Source: Ignavibacterium sp. (GTDB lineage Bacteria > Bacteroidota > Ignavibacteria > Ignavibacteriales > Ignavibacteriaceae). Taken from it: a stretch of DNA of 64,000 bases. The position numbers and the translations under genes were made by a program. Positions 17,072 through 27,904 of the stretch are shown here, piece after piece (within the stretch, counting starts at the first letter, position 1; every line of letters begins with the position of its first letter). The stretch is from NCBI GenBank assembly GCA_032027145.1, contig JAVSMP010000001.1, positions 3,167,116-3,231,115 on the forward strand, in the 5' to 3' direction. The notes beneath the pieces are model-generated. The model worked only from the letters and a program-made list of their open reading frames with translations, made no database searches and was not told the DNA's origin.

Positions 17072-19933
17072 TTATCTAAGCAGAATCATTTTTTTTGTTT
17101 CTAAAAACTTTCCTGCATTGATACGATAAAAATAAACACCAGAGCTGACTGACTTATCATTTTTATCTTTTCCGTCCCATGTAATTTCATAGGTTCCGGC
17201 TGACTGTTCTTTGTTCACTAAAGATTTTATCTCTTTGCCAAGTGTATTATAAATTTGTAATGTAACCTTTGCAGGGGTTGTTATACTGTACCTGATAGTT
17301 GTGACAGGATTAAAAGGATTTGGATAATTTTGTTCTAATACATATTCAACTGGAATTTGGTTATCAATTTGTTCAACATCAGAAAGGATTCCTTGTTCCG
17401 GAAGCGGTAATCTAACAGAGGTATAAAGTTTAAAATCTCCTGGTGCAAGTACAATGCTGTCTGTTAAATTAGTTGTGCTTGTAACATTAATGCTATCACC
17501 TGTAAAGTAATCATACCAATAACCAATCTTACTGAAATTTGGTTTTGTTGATTGCTGAATTACATTAAAGTTACCAACAATAAATGCATCCATTGAAGAA
17601 TGATAAAGATTAATTTTCTTCATAAATCCGCTTACATTCAGATTAAAATTTGCTGCGTGAAAAGTTTCATAATTATTACGAAGATTTATTAATGCAGAAT
17701 AAACCTTGTAAAGATTAGTTCTTCTGTCATCGTTTAGATAGTCCCATTTAACCGGCTTTTCACCTGTTCTTCCGTTAAAATTAATACTAATATCATAACC
17801 AAGTTCACCAAACTGCCATAAGAGTTTTGGTCCGGGTATGGTAAAGAAAAAAGCACCTGCAAGTTTCATTCTGTTCAATGCAATATTAAGATTCTTTATG
17901 TTATAAGAGCCTGAAGAATTACCAAAAGCAAGATTTTTTACCATAAGTCTTTCTTCATCATGGCTTTCCATATATCCGACCAAATGCGGATCTGTCCAGC
18001 CCCGATTGAGATATGATATACCGGAAAAATCTGAAGTATATCCCATTGTTGCTTCATTATAATCGTGGTTATGATTACCCCAAAGCATCATGCCATAATC
18101 TGATAATACTATTTCTTCACTGTTGACAGCAAAATGTTCAAGTATTACATAAGCAGTTGAATCAACTTCCCATAACTTATCAGCCATCCGTTTCAGGATA
18201 TTTATTCTGCTTTGATCATAAGCATTCCAGGCATTTACATCATTAGAAAATTTTTGAGTAAATCCTTTTGAAAGATCGAAACGGAATCCATCAAATTTAA
18301 ATTCTTTTAACCAGTATTCGTTTACACGATCAACAAAGTATTTTGTAGCATTACTTTCATGGTTAAAATCATTAAAAACATTAAACGGATGCCGTGCTAT
18401 TGGATTTAAATATGGATTATTAGCTGCGGGTCTGTTGTTTACATTATCCCACCAAAGCATTGCAAGCGGAGATGCATTATCAGCCTGATTTAATACCATA
18501 TCAAGTATTACTGCAATTCCGTTCTGATGACAAGCGTCAATAAACTCTTTGAGTTTATTAGCTGTTCCGTAATATTTATCCACTGCGGTATGATAAATCG
18601 GATTATATCCCCAGCTAAGATTTCCACTAAATTCCATTACTGGCATTAACTCAATTGCATTAACACCAAGGGATTTTAAATAAGATAAAGTATCAATTAG
18701 AAATTGAAATGTTCGCTGTGTCGAAAAATCTCTTACAAGTAATTCATAAATAACAATCTTTTCTTTGGCAGGTCTTGTATAATCTGATGCCTGCCACTGG
18801 TATTCTGATTGATTTGTCTGAACAATACCTACAATTCCGGATGTTTTACCCGAAGGATATGGTTTTAATGATGGATATGTTGTTGAAGGAATATAGCCGT
18901 CATTCCAGGGATCGAGAATTTTTTCTGAGTAAGGATCACCAGTTCTTATTTTACCATCAACAAGATATTGAAACGCATATTCAGTACCTGGATTTAATGT
19001 TAAATTAATCCACCAGATTACACTATCTGCATTAACATACTGCCTGTTAAGAAAATAATCAGTCTGAACTTTCCAGTCATTAAAATCCCCGATCAGATAA
19101 ACATACTCTTTATAAGGAGCATACAAAGCAAGTGTAGCAGTAGTTGAACTTGAGTAGTTTAATCCGAGTCGTAAACCGTCTGGCAATGGTAAATTATTCA
19201 TAACAGGATTTGAGAACATCACAAAGGTTGTTGAATCTGTACTTCCTGTTGTATCTGTACCAATTATCTTTACATAGTGTGCCCCAGCTGAATAATCAGC
19301 GTAATTAAAATTAAAAGATATATTACTGGAATCTGTCTGTGCGACCTGAACACCATCGATCAAAATATTTAAAGATGAAACTTCTGTTTCTATTTCAACT
19401 GCTTCAATATTTATCGGAACAATTTCTCCTTCTTTAACAAATGCCGGCGAGCGAAGAGGATCACTAAAATCAACTGAGACCTGAGGGCTTTGAATAACCA
19501 AATTTAATCCGGGTTCATAAAGATCAATAAAAATATCGGGTCTGGTTTGTTTTGATGCGTCTGAACTTCGGAAAACCATTGCAAGCTGTAAAATTTTTTC
19601 TGATGGATTGGTAACAGAATAAAATGTTCTCGGAAAACCAATCGTTAATTTGTATAAGTTCTGTCCCAACCTGGTAAGAGCAGGCTGATTTGAATTATTT
19701 CCCCAATTTCCAATTACGTGCTGCCACTGTCCCAGATTAGAAGTAACGCCTGTATGCGCATATACTGTTCCTGTGTAGTTTAATAATTCACTTGCACCGG
19801 GTTGTGTTGCATCAAAGATAACCACTATGCTGTCATTCTGAGTCGGGTATTGTGGTTCAGTTACAACAATCTGAGCAAAACCTATTAAAGCAAAAGCAAA
19901 AAACACAATGATAGATAAATACAATTTTTTCAT
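17072..19933 (-). CDS. Secreted alpha-amylase-family glycosidase with T9SS sorting domain
   Basis: The 953-residue protein has a signal peptide (residues 1-20), beta-rich N-terminal domains and a CBM48-like module near residue 255 ('YVYLIGDFNDWK'). A GH13 (beta/alpha)8 domain spans about 390-770. The four GH13 motifs are present: 'VILDMVLNQ', 'FDGFRFDLSKGF' (nucleophile Asp ~552), 'VILEHF' (acid Glu ~600) and 'MESHDEERL' (~656). A T9SS sorting domain closes it ('LEQNYPNPFNPVTTIRYSI', 'SSGVYFYRINAGKF'). It should degrade alpha-glucans such as glycogen or starch at the cell surface. The downstream end has no strong hairpin. Confidence 0.95.
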   Translation of the reverse strand: MKKLYLSIIVFFAFALIGFAQIVVTEPQYPTQNDSIVVIFDATQPGASELLNYTGTVYAHTGVTSNLGQWQHVIGNWGNNSNQPALTRLGQNLYKLTIGFPRTFYSVTNPSEKILQLAMVFRSSDASKQTRPDIFIDLYEPGLNLVIQSPQVSVDFSDPLRSPAFVKEGEIVPINIEAVEIETEVSSLNILIDGVQVAQTDSSNISFNFNYADYSAGAHYVKIIGTDTTGSTDSTTFVMFSNPVMNNLPLPDGLRLGLNYSSSTTATLALYAPYKEYVYLIGDFNDWKVQTDYFLNRQYVNADSVIWWINLTLNPGTEYAFQYLVDGKIRTGDPYSEKILDPWNDGYIPSTTYPSLKPYPSGKTSGIVGIVQTNQSEYQWQASDYTRPAKEKIVIYELLVRDFSTQRTFQFLIDTLSYLKSLGVNAIELMPVMEFSGNLSWGYNPIYHTAVDKYYGTANKLKEFIDACHQNGIAVILDMVLNQADNASPLAMLWWDNVNNRPAANNPYLNPIARHPFNVFNDFNHESNATKYFVDRVNEYWLKEFKFDGFRFDLSKGFTQKFSNDVNAWNAYDQSRINILKRMADKLWEVDSTAYVILEHFAVNSEEIVLSDYGMMLWGNHNHDYNEATMGYTSDFSGISYLNRGWTDPHLVGYMESHDEERLMVKNLAFGNSSGSYNIKNLNIALNRMKLAGAFFFTIPGPKLLWQFGELGYDISINFNGRTGEKPVKWDYLNDDRRTNLYKVYSALINLRNNYETFHAANFNLNVSGFMKKINLYHSSMDAFIVGNFNVIQQSTKPNFSKIGYWYDYFTGDSINVTSTTNLTDSIVLAPGDFKLYTSVRLPLPEQGILSDVEQIDNQIPVEYVLEQNYPNPFNPVTTIRYSITTPAKVTLQIYNTLGKEIKSLVNKEQSAGTYEITWDGKDKNDKSVSSGVYFYRINAGKFLETKKMILLR

Positions 19934-19936
19934 ACG

Positions 19937-20368
19937 TTACTCTTTTATACCTGTTATTTGAACAATGATTTCTCTTCTCCTCGGCTTGTTATCAAAATCA
20001 ATAAAAACAATCTGCTGCCACGTACCCAAAATTAGTAATTTATCTTTAAATGGTACTGTAAAGGAAGCTCCCTGTAATGAAGCTCTTACGTGTGAGTGTC
20101 CGTTTCCATCATGCCATGTTCTATCGTGCTGATACTCCTGGTTTTGTGGGATGATCTTTTCAAAAAAGTGCGGATAGTCTTTTAACAAACCCGGTTCATA
20201 TTCTATGGTAGTAATTCCGGCAGTTGAACCCGCAATAAAAACAAGCGCGCTGCCTTCTAAAAATAAATTATCTGAAACAACTTGCTGAATGTACCCGGTA
20301 ATATCAATTATCTCACAATTTCCTTTGCTGCTGACAGTAAAAGAATGTGTTTCAAGTTTAAGCTGCAT
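19937..20368 (-). CDS. YjbQ family protein (UPF0047)
   Basis: The 143-residue protein matches YjbQ/UPF0047 in length and signature: 'FIAGSTAGITTIEYEPGLLK', 'DRTWHDGNGHSHVRASLQGA' (His/Asp cluster that binds metal) and 'LGTWQQIVFIDFDNKPRRRE' at the end. Some members have weak thiamine-phosphate-synthase activity, but the true role is unknown. The gene ends three bases before the amylase start and begins close after the clpC terminator, so it may be co-transcribed with the amylase gene by chance of packing. Confidence 0.93.
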   Translation of the reverse strand: MQLKLETHSFTVSSKGNCEIIDITGYIQQVVSDNLFLEGSALVFIAGSTAGITTIEYEPGLLKDYPHFFEKIIPQNQEYQHDRTWHDGNGHSHVRASLQGASFTVPFKDKLLILGTWQQIVFIDFDNKPRRREIIVQITGIKE

Positions 20369-20391
20369 AATTTGTCCGCTGTTAATAAAAA

Positions 20392-20417
20392 AAAGGCTCG
20401 CATTATAGCGAACCTTT
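20392..20417 (-). terminator. Terminator after clpC
   Basis: An inverted repeat (AAAGG-C-TCGC / GCGA-A-CCTTT, one mismatch, 6-base loop) lies 22 bases downstream of the clpC stop. It is followed on the minus strand by a T-run from 20391 downward. Confidence 0.7.
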
Positions 20418-20438
20418 AATTTGTAAAAGAATTATTAC

Positions 20439-22946
20439 TTAATTACCGGATGAATCAGATTTTTCTGGTTCCACATTAGGATCAGGATGTTCGAGTGATT
20501 CATCAAAAAAGACCAGCTCTTCAGAATTTTCAACATGTTTTGCGATGATTGTAGTTCCTTCTTTAAACGAGCCTCGCAATATTTCTTCTGCAAGAGGATC
20601 TTCAACATACTTCTGAATAGCTCTGCGCAAAGGGCGAGCGCCAAATTTTTCATCAAATCCTTTATTGACAAGAAAGTCTTTTGCTGTTTCATCAAGCTGA
20701 AAGTGAAGTTTATTCTCTTTAATATTAGCGTGAAGATCTTTTATTTCAATATCAATAATCTTGTAAATATCTTCCTTAGCAAGATTCCTGAATACAATAG
20801 TATCATCTATCCGATTTAGAAATTCAGGATTAAACAATCTCTTCATTGCATCTTCAACTGTATCTTTAAGAGTTGAATATTTATCAACATTCTCATCGCC
20901 GCCAAAACCAAATTTACTGATATTCTTAATATCTTTAGTTCCAGCATTTGATGTCATTATGATGATAGTATTCTTAAAATCCACTTTTCTTCCGAGTGAA
21001 TCTGTAAGTGTTCCATCATCAAGTACCTGAAGCAGCAAACTGAAGATATCGGGATGTGCTTTTTCAATTTCATCAAAAAGAACAACTGAGTAAGGTTTTC
21101 TTCTGACTTTTTCTGTAAGCTGTCCGCCTTCTTCATATCCTACATATCCTGGAGGCGCTCCAACTAATCTGGAAACTGAAAATTTTTCCATATACTCGCT
21201 CATATCAATTCTTACAAGAGCATCTTCGCTGTCGAACAAATACTTTGCAAGCACTTTACATAGTTCTGTTTTACCAACTCCTGTTGGTCCCAAAAAGATA
21301 AAACTTCCGATCGGGCGATTAGGATTTTTAAGTCCTGCTCGTGTTCTTCTGATTGCTTTTGTCAGTTTACTAACTGCTTCATCCTGCCCGACAATGTGCT
21401 GCTTTAATGCATCATCCATCTTCAGCAATTTTTCTGATTCGGTCTGAGCAATTCTGTTTACCGGAATTCCGGTCATCATTGCAACAACAGTAGCAATATC
21501 TTCTTCACTAACATCGTGGACTATATCTTTAGTCTTTGTATCCCATTCACGCTTTGCAGTATCAAGATCAGATAAAAGATTTCTTTCTTTATCGCGTAAG
21601 CGTGCTGCTTCTTCATAGTCCTGCATTTTAACCACACGTGCTTTATCTTTTTTTACACCTTCAATCTCTTCTTCAAGTTCAAGTATTTCCTGCGGAACTT
21701 CAAAGTTACCCATGTGTACTCTTGAACCGGCTTCATCAATAACATCTATAGCTTTATCAGGTAAGTGTCTGTCTGTTATATAACGATTACTTAATTTTAC
21801 AGCGGTTTCAATTGCTTCTTTCGAGTATTTTACGCGATGATGTTCTTCGTACTTAAATTTAATATTTTCAAGTATCTGAAGCGTTTCATCATACGTTGGC
21901 GGATCAACCATTACTTTCTGAAATCTTCTATCAAGTGCTCCATCAGTTTCAATGAATTTTCTGTATTCATCAAAAGTTGTTGCACCAATACATTGAATAT
22001 CGCCGCGAGCTAAAGCAGGTTTAAACATATTTGAAGCATCAAGTGAACCGCTTGCACCGCCGGCACCGACAATCGTGTGCAGTTCATCGATAAAAAGAAT
22101 TACATCTTCAGCTTTTTCAAGTTCATTCATCAGAGCTTTCATTCTCTCTTCAAATTGTCCCCGGTATTTTGTACCAGCTACAAGTCCGGCAAGATCTAAT
22201 GTTACCACTCTTTTATCCTGAAGAGTTCTAGGTACCTTCTTTTGAACTATCCGGAGTGCCAATCCTTCTGCAATTGCAGTCTTACCCACACCCGGCTCAC
22301 CGATAAGTACAGGATTATTCTTTTTCCTTCTGCTTAAAATCTGAGCTACTCGTTCAATTTCTTTTTCTCTGCCAACAACCGGATCAAGTTTATCTTCGTT
22401 AGCAAGTTTCGTAAGATCGCGTCCAAAATTATCCAATACAGGTGTTTTGGTTTTTTCTTGTTTCTTATCAAATGATTGAGAAGCTTTTTGTCCTGGTTCT
22501 TTTGGATTTTTTGCACTAAGCATTGAATTCAATTCAGCCCGGGCAGCATCATAAGAAATATTAAATTGATGAAGTATCTGTGTAGCAATATTATCTTCAT
22601 CTCTTAAGAGAGAAAGCAGAAGATGTTCCGTTCCGATAACATCTGCTTTATAAATTTTTGATTCTATTTGTGTAATCTTAAGTACTTTTTCTGCCTGTTT
22701 TGTCAGAGGAATGTTTCCAATTGTCAAAGTTCCGCCGGAAGTTCTGACAGTATCTTCAATAGCTTTTTTTAATTTAAGTAAATCACATTCAAGATTTCTT
22801 AAAATCCTTACAGCAACTCCCTGTCCCTCCCGGATAATTCCAAGAAGAAGATGCTCCGTACCAATATAATCATGACCAAGTCTAAGAGCTTCTTCCCTGC
22901 TAAGTCTTATTACATCCTGCAGTCTATCCGAAAAATTTCCGTCCAT
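20439..22946 (-). CDS. clpC: ATP-dependent Clp protease ATP-binding subunit ClpC
   Basis: The 835-residue HSP100 protein has two N-terminal Clp repeats (residues ~5-145), AAA+ domain D1 with Walker A 'GEPGVGKTA', a UVR segment in the middle ('[20 protein letters not shown]') that distinguishes ClpC from ClpA/ClpB, and D2 with Walker A 'GPTGVGKTE'. An IGF/LGF-type loop that docks ClpP is not obvious to the eye, but the 'FGFGG' near 660 is the usual place. It unfolds damaged proteins for ClpP. An AAGGAG ribosome site precedes the ATG. clpP is not in the window. Confidence 0.95.
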   Translation of the reverse strand: MDGNFSDRLQDVIRLSREEALRLGHDYIGTEHLLLGIIREGQGVAVRILRNLECDLLKLKKAIEDTVRTSGGTLTIGNIPLTKQAEKVLKITQIESKIYKADVIGTEHLLLSLLRDEDNIATQILHQFNISYDAARAELNSMLSAKNPKEPGQKASQSFDKKQEKTKTPVLDNFGRDLTKLANEDKLDPVVGREKEIERVAQILSRRKKNNPVLIGEPGVGKTAIAEGLALRIVQKKVPRTLQDKRVVTLDLAGLVAGTKYRGQFEERMKALMNELEKAEDVILFIDELHTIVGAGGASGSLDASNMFKPALARGDIQCIGATTFDEYRKFIETDGALDRRFQKVMVDPPTYDETLQILENIKFKYEEHHRVKYSKEAIETAVKLSNRYITDRHLPDKAIDVIDEAGSRVHMGNFEVPQEILELEEEIEGVKKDKARVVKMQDYEEAARLRDKERNLLSDLDTAKREWDTKTKDIVHDVSEEDIATVVAMMTGIPVNRIAQTESEKLLKMDDALKQHIVGQDEAVSKLTKAIRRTRAGLKNPNRPIGSFIFLGPTGVGKTELCKVLAKYLFDSEDALVRIDMSEYMEKFSVSRLVGAPPGYVGYEEGGQLTEKVRRKPYSVVLFDEIEKAHPDIFSLLLQVLDDGTLTDSLGRKVDFKNTIIIMTSNAGTKDIKNISKFGFGGDENVDKYSTLKDTVEDAMKRLFNPEFLNRIDDTIVFRNLAKEDIYKIIDIEIKDLHANIKENKLHFQLDETAKDFLVNKGFDEKFGARPLRRAIQKYVEDPLAEEILRGSFKEGTTIIAKHVENSEELVFFDESLEHPDPNVEPEKSDSSGN

Positions 22947-23263
22947 ATTTCTCCTTATTTTAACTTAAAATGAACCAAAGATTTTGAATTTTGGTTTCAC
23001 GGTTGAAATATACTAATTGTGATTCGCCGTTTCAAGGCAACATAAAATCGTTGTTAAATCATCACAATTACTTATCAGATCAACATCCCAAATAAAGGCA
23101 ATTCAAATGCCAGTAAACTTTGGTTAATTTTTTGCTTAATTTCATATTGAAAAGAAAAATTTTTCTGTTAAAATGATATTTTTAACGTCATAAAATCTTA
23201 ATAGTAGTCAATACGACAGATAATTCATCTGAAAATATATTTCAACAAATCAATGGAGAATAA
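22947..23263. other. Divergent intergenic region between clpC and floA
   Basis: About 317 bases separate two divergent genes and must hold promoters for both. I recognise no operator: no CIRCE or other palindrome stands out. The part near floA (23150-23230) is very A/T-rich. No reading frame of note. Confidence 0.5.
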
Positions 23264-24253
23264 ATGGAAGCATTAACAGGATTATCACTCATAGTTATTA
23301 TAGCAATTATAATCTTCTTATTCTTATTTCTCTATTTCGTTCCTTTGGGATTATTTATAACTGCTTACTTTTCTGGTGTAAGAGTAAAAATTGTTAAGGA
23401 TCTTATTGGAATGAGATTAAGAAAAGTTCCGCCGGTTTTAATTGTAAGAAATATGATAACAGCTACAAAAGCCGGGTTATCAGTTGACCAGGCAAAAATG
23501 GAAGCACACTATCTTGCCGGCGGTAATGTTACAAAAGTAATCAATGCACTTATCTCTGCAGATAAGGCTAATCTTGGATTAACATTTGAACGAGCCACAG
23601 CAATTGATCTTGCAGGAAGAGATGTTCTAGAAGCAGTTAAAATGTCTGTTGTTCCTAAAGTTATCGAAACACCAATGGTTTCTGCTGTAGCAAAGGATGG
23701 TATCCAATTAAAAGCGATGGCAAGAGTTACTGTTCGTGCCAACATTGAAAGATTAGTCGGCGGTGCTGGTGAAGCTACTGTACTAGCAAGAGTTGGCGAG
23801 GGAATTGTGTCAACTATTGGATCGAGTGAATCACACAAAGATGTACTTGAGAACCCTGATAAAATATCCAAATCAGTTTTGGCAAAAGGATTAGACAGCG
23901 GAACAGCATTTGAGATTTTATCAATTGATATTGCTGATGTTGATATTGGTCAGAATATCGGTGCAATTCTTCAAGCTGATCAGGCAGAAGCTGACTTAAA
24001 AGTTGCCCGTGCTAAAGCTGAAGAAAGACGTGCTGCTGCAGTTGCAACAGAGCAGGAAAATATTGCCGAAGTTGCTAAAATGAAAGCAAAAGTTGTAGAG
24101 GCAGAATCAGAAGTTCCGCGTGCAATTTCTGATGCATTCAGAAATGGAAAGCTTGGTGTTATGGATTACTATAATCTTAGAAATATTCAGGCAGATACTG
24201 AAATGAGAACTTCAATAGCACAGCCAGAAGAAAAGAAAAAAACTGATTCATAA
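23264..24253 (+). CDS. floA: Flotillin-like protein FloA
   Basis: The 329-residue protein has one N-terminal membrane hairpin (residues ~5-38), then '[20 protein letters not shown]' and the conserved '[19 protein letters not shown]' of the FloA/UPF0365 family. A PHB/SPFH-like domain and a heptad-rich Ala/Glu coiled coil (~235-290) follow. FloA forms membrane foci in lipid microdomains and affects fluidity and protein assembly. The family usually sits near NfeD-like proteases; here a small membrane protein follows instead. An AATGGAGAA ribosome site precedes the ATG. Confidence 0.95.
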   Translation: MEALTGLSLIVIIAIIIFLFLFLYFVPLGLFITAYFSGVRVKIVKDLIGMRLRKVPPVLIVRNMITATKAGLSVDQAKMEAHYLAGGNVTKVINALISADKANLGLTFERATAIDLAGRDVLEAVKMSVVPKVIETPMVSAVAKDGIQLKAMARVTVRANIERLVGGAGEATVLARVGEGIVSTIGSSESHKDVLENPDKISKSVLAKGLDSGTAFEILSIDIADVDIGQNIGAILQADQAEADLKVARAKAEERRAAAVATEQENIAEVAKMKAKVVEAESEVPRAISDAFRNGKLGVMDYYNLRNIQADTEMRTSIAQPEEKKKTDS

Positions 24254-24307
24254 AGCGTATCCGAAATGAAAATAAATAACAGTTTAATTAAGAATTAGAG
24301 AAGCCTG

Positions 24308-24910
24308 ATGGATGATTTATTTCAATACCTTATTTGGGGAATCATAATTTTCAGTTTCTTAAGCTCCTTCTTTAAAAAGAAAGAGCCTCCGAAGAAAACC
24401 CCTGTGCATAAAAATAAAACTGCAGATGGAAACATCTCTTTGAGGCAAACATCAAAATCTGAACCTGAGGTGATTACACAAAAAAGGGATGAATATGATA
24501 TTCTTAAGGAGCTTGAAAATCTTTTTAAAGGTGAAATAAACATTCCTAAACCGCAGCCTCCTAAGGTCAAAAAATCTTATGAGTATTCAGAAACGGAAAT
24601 AGAAGATAAGAACCTTGATCTTGCAAACGATACAAGATTACAAAAAAGTGTTGAGGATAGAAAACCCATTGGCTCAAGAGGAACTTACGATACAAGAATA
24701 ACAAGCAGGAAAACTGTTACAAGTCAGCCAAAAGCAATCAGTCCAAAAACAGAAGCAGATGCTAAAAACTTTGAAAGACTTTTATCCAGCCGTAACAAAC
24801 AAAGAGTTAATGTCTCTGATGTTAATCTTAAATTAAAAAATCCTGTTACAATCAGAGAATATATTTTATTTTCAGAAATTTTAGGAAAGCCTAAAGCACT
24901 GCGAAGATGA
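24308..24910 (+). CDS. Unknown membrane-anchored charged protein
   Basis: I do not recognise a family. The 200-residue product has one N-terminal membrane helix (residues ~5-22, 'YLIWGIIIFSFLSSFF') followed by a Lys-rich juxtamembrane stretch, so the remainder is cytoplasmic. The middle is low-complexity, Lys/Glu/Pro-rich and probably disordered. The C-terminal ~45 residues ('VTIREYILFSEILGKPKALR') look like a short folded motif also found at the end of small proteins beside flotillin genes; that is an impression, not a match. It lies between floA and a helicase gene and overlaps the latter by four bases. Confidence 0.6.
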   Translation: MDDLFQYLIWGIIIFSFLSSFFKKKEPPKKTPVHKNKTADGNISLRQTSKSEPEVITQKRDEYDILKELENLFKGEINIPKPQPPKVKKSYEYSETEIEDKNLDLANDTRLQKSVEDRKPIGSRGTYDTRITSRKTVTSQPKAISPKTEADAKNFERLLSSRNKQRVNVSDVNLKLKNPVTIREYILFSEILGKPKALRR

Positions 24911-26904
24911 ATCAAAAGAAATATGTTTTAAAAAGAACATCACAAACGGGCTTGGTTAATAAAATTGACGAAGCCCGTTTTACAATTAATTATATTGAAG
25001 AATTAAATGCTTCACAGTTTGAAGCAGCATCTGCAGTCAGCGGGTGTTATTTGATTATTGCCGGCGCCGGAACAGGTAAAACAAGGACACTTGTTTATCG
25101 TGTTGCCAGATTAATCGAACTTGGCTATGATCCAAATTCTATTTTACTTTTAACTTTTACTCGTAAAGCTGCTAATGAAATGATGAAGCGTGCAGCAATG
25201 CTGCTTGATGACCGTTGTTCAAGAATCAGAGGCGGAACTTTTCACTCGTTTGCAAATTTAACTTTAAGAAAATATGCCAAGGCAATCGGGCTTGATTCTG
25301 CTTTTACTATTCTTGACCAGGGTGATAGTGAAGATATAATAAATCTTATCCGTGCCCAGGATGTATTTCTTACAAAAGACAGAAGATTTCCGAATAAACA
25401 AACACTTAATAAAGTTTATAGTTTAAGTGTCAATACCGGAAAGAAAGTTGGAGAAATAATTGAAAATGATTATCCGCACTTTATTCCATTGCTTGATAAG
25501 ATTTTAGAAATCCGGAAAATATTTATTAAATATAAAAGAAGTAATAACCTTCTGGATTATGATGATCTGTTAATTTATTTACTCGAATTTCTAAAAACTG
25601 AAAGTCCTGCTGTTAAAGCTCTACTTTCTGAAATAAAATTTGTAATGGTTGATGAATATCAGGATACTAATCACTTACAAGCAGAAATTGTAAAAGGATT
25701 GGCTAAGTATAATAAAAATGTTATGGTTGTTGGTGATGATTCACAAGCGATTTATTCTTTCCGCGGAGCTGATTTTCATAACATTATGGAATTCCCAAAA
25801 CTGTTTAATGATGTAAAGATTATCAAACTTGAAGAAAATTACAGAAGTGTTCAATCTATTCTGGATTTTGCAAACCGCATTAACGAAGCAGCTGTTGAAA
25901 AGTATAAAAAAGACCTCTATACAAGACGTGGCAGCGGACAATTGCCGAATATTGTTGCAGCAACAACTGATAATCTTCAATCTAAATTTATTGTAGAAAA
26001 AATTCTTGATCTAAGAGAAGAAGGTGTTCTGTTAAGAGATATTGCTGTATTGTTCCGTTCATCTTTCTTTTCGTTTGATCTGGAGCTTGAACTTTCAAAA
26101 GCTAATATTCCCTTTCAGAAATTTGGCGGAATGAAATTCGTTGAAACTGCACACATTAAGGATGTTATGGCATTTCTTAGAATTGTTGTTAATCCCAAAG
26201 ATGTTATCAGCTGGTATAGAGTTTTGCTTTTACACGAAGGTGTTGGACCAAAAACAGCACAGCGTATTCTGGATGAACTGGCAAAAGCCCGGATCACAAT
26301 AAAAGCAGAACCCGATAATCAGCCTGAGTTTAAACATCATAAACTTGGTCCATTGTTTTATCTTTTATACGAACTTCAAAAGAAAAAATATATTCCCTCT
26401 GAAATGGTGCAGAAAGTTTATGAATATTACTGGGAATTATTCAAAGCTAACTATGATGATTGGAACAAACGCAAAAAAGATTTAGAGATTTTTCAGAATA
26501 TTGTAGAGAATTATACTTCGGTTGATTCATTGCTTTCTGATATGGCAATTGAACCGATAATTGAAAGTGTTGTTGATGTTGATGCAACTGATAAAGAAGA
26601 GGAATATGTTACGCTTTCCACGATTCATTCTGCTAAAGGATTGGAGTGGCATTCAGTCTTTATAATTCACGCTGTTGAGGGCTACTTCCCCTCTGCAAGA
26701 TCAGTTGAGAATTTAGATTCATTAGAAGAAGAAAGAAGACTAATGTATGTTGCTTCAACCCGAGCAAAGAATAATTTGTTTATAACTTACCCAATGAATC
26801 TTTATGATAGGGAAGCAGGAATGACATTATCAAAGCCATCACGATTCATTTCAGATATTTCTCCTGATTTGGCAGAAGGCTGGCTGCTGGAGGAAGAGTC
26901 TTAA
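24907..26904 (+). CDS. UvrD/PcrA-like superfamily I DNA helicase
   Basis: The 665-residue protein shows all SF1A motifs: 'YLIIAGAGTGKTRTLVYRVA' (Walker A), 'ILLLTFTRKAANEMMKRA' (Ia), 'FVMVDEYQDTNHLQ' (Walker B, DEYQDT), 'VVGDDSQAIYSFRGAD' (III), 'ENYRS' (IV), 'VTLSTIHSAKGLEWHSVF' (V) and 'EERRLMYVASTRAKN' (VI). It should unwind DNA 3'-5' in repair or replication. At 665 residues it is shorter than typical UvrD (~720) and has an unusual ~30-residue N-terminal lead before the Q-motif-like 'LNASQFEAASAV'. Start overlaps the preceding gene (ATGA), indicating coupling. Confidence 0.93.
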   Translation: MNQKKYVLKRTSQTGLVNKIDEARFTINYIEELNASQFEAASAVSGCYLIIAGAGTGKTRTLVYRVARLIELGYDPNSILLLTFTRKAANEMMKRAAMLLDDRCSRIRGGTFHSFANLTLRKYAKAIGLDSAFTILDQGDSEDIINLIRAQDVFLTKDRRFPNKQTLNKVYSLSVNTGKKVGEIIENDYPHFIPLLDKILEIRKIFIKYKRSNNLLDYDDLLIYLLEFLKTESPAVKALLSEIKFVMVDEYQDTNHLQAEIVKGLAKYNKNVMVVGDDSQAIYSFRGADFHNIMEFPKLFNDVKIIKLEENYRSVQSILDFANRINEAAVEKYKKDLYTRRGSGQLPNIVAATTDNLQSKFIVEKILDLREEGVLLRDIAVLFRSSFFSFDLELELSKANIPFQKFGGMKFVETAHIKDVMAFLRIVVNPKDVISWYRVLLLHEGVGPKTAQRILDELAKARITIKAEPDNQPEFKHHKLGPLFYLLYELQKKKYIPSEMVQKVYEYYWELFKANYDDWNKRKKDLEIFQNIVENYTSVDSLLSDMAIEPIIESVVDVDATDKEEEYVTLSTIHSAKGLEWHSVFIIHAVEGYFPSARSVENLDSLEEERRLMYVASTRAKNNLFITYPMNLYDREAGMTLSKPSRFISDISPDLAEGWLLEEES

Positions 26905-27005
26905 CTCAAATTTAGCAGTGGAGTTCTGGGGTATTGGAATATAAATGTATTGTTTGTTTTTGTCTTACTTCTTTCTTCTTTCGTCTCTCGTCTTTCATCA
27001 GAGAA

Positions 27006-27342
27006 TCATCTCATTCTTAATTCGTTCTTCTCTTCCCTTTTTTGCTGTAATCTTTCCTGATGCCAGTTATAATCTGCAAGCCATTTATCAACTTAAAATT
27101 TTATCAGATAGCAATAAATATAAAATGACATCAGCGGAATAAGAATTAATGCTTCAACAAAAAAAATGTTATTATTATTAAAAGAATTGGAATAGCAATT
27201 CCAACCAACTTTGAGCAAAACCTAAGAAGTAAAATACACCCACTAGCGAAAATCCATCTACAAATCTTAATTCATAAAATAAAATATTCCTGAATCTTTG
27301 AACTATATCATAATTTTTAATGAGATTTTTATTTTCTTTCAC
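27006..27342 (-). pseudogene. Decayed copy of the neighbouring small membrane protein
   Basis: Translating the minus strand gives, in pieces, a sequence related to the C-terminal half of the product of 27358-27858. A first segment begins at a GTG at 27342 ('LVKENKN' versus 'LIKENRK'). A membrane-helix piece in another frame follows ('VGIAIPILLIIITFF'). A third piece reads 'SFYIYCYLIKF', an in-frame stop, then 'VDKWLADYNWHQERLQQKRE' up to a TGA at 27006. The intact gene has 'ALYCYLLKAQISEWLTEYYG' and 'HQNRLEQKRLKEEE' at these places. At least one frameshift and one stop break the copy, so it is a tandem paralogue in decay. Confidence 0.7.
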
Positions 27343-27357
27343 TAGTATCACCCCTTG

Positions 27358-27858
27358 CTAAAACAGACCATTCTTAAGTCTTTCCGATTCTTCTTCTTTT
27401 AATCTTTTTTGTTCTAATCTGTTTTGATGTCCGTAATATTCAGTAAGCCATTCACTTATTTGGGCTTTTAATAGATAACAATATAAAGCATACAAATAAA
27501 CCGGGACGCTTGCTGCCATATTGTAAAACACTGAAATTTGAAAAATCAAGGAGACAAACAAAAAAGGAATTACTACGATTATTATCAGAAAGGAAATCCA
27601 GCCTTTTCGATTTTCTTTAATAAGAACATATAATATGTAAGGTATAAAAATAACCGCAGTTGAAGCTATTATTATTATTAAAATCCTTGCTAAAGGATTA
27701 ACCATATTATCTAAAACACCGCCCGTTCTTCTAACAATATAAATCAACAATGCAATTATTATTGTCAAAGCCAATAATATTCTAACATAGATTTGAAAAT
27801 AATTCTGAAATGTCTGAACTAAAAAGACATCACGAATAAATTTTTTATCGGACATCAT
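27358..27858 (-). CDS. Unknown four-helix membrane protein
   Basis: The 166-residue protein has about four membrane helices (residues ~22-42, 54-78, 87-108, 110-135) and a charged, probably coiled C-terminal tail ('HQNRLEQKRLKEEESERLKN'). I do not recognise a family. A decayed tandem copy lies directly downstream (27006-27342), so this was once a pair. The gene is isolated: a strong terminator precedes it and no clear operon partner exists. Function unknown. Confidence 0.65.
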   Translation of the reverse strand: MMSDKKFIRDVFLVQTFQNYFQIYVRILLALTIIIALLIYIVRRTGGVLDNMVNPLARILIIIIASTAVIFIPYILYVLIKENRKGWISFLIIIVVIPFLFVSLIFQISVFYNMAASVPVYLYALYCYLLKAQISEWLTEYYGHQNRLEQKRLKEEESERLKNGLF

Positions 27859-27904
27859 TTTATTACTCTAAAATTGTTATTTAAAAATGAGGAATTCGTA
27901 ACAA

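Noticed and set aside
26945-27142. Plus-strand 65-codon reading frame after the helicase gene
   Set aside because: It is antisense to the decayed membrane-protein copy and rich in simple Phe/Leu/Ser; no support.
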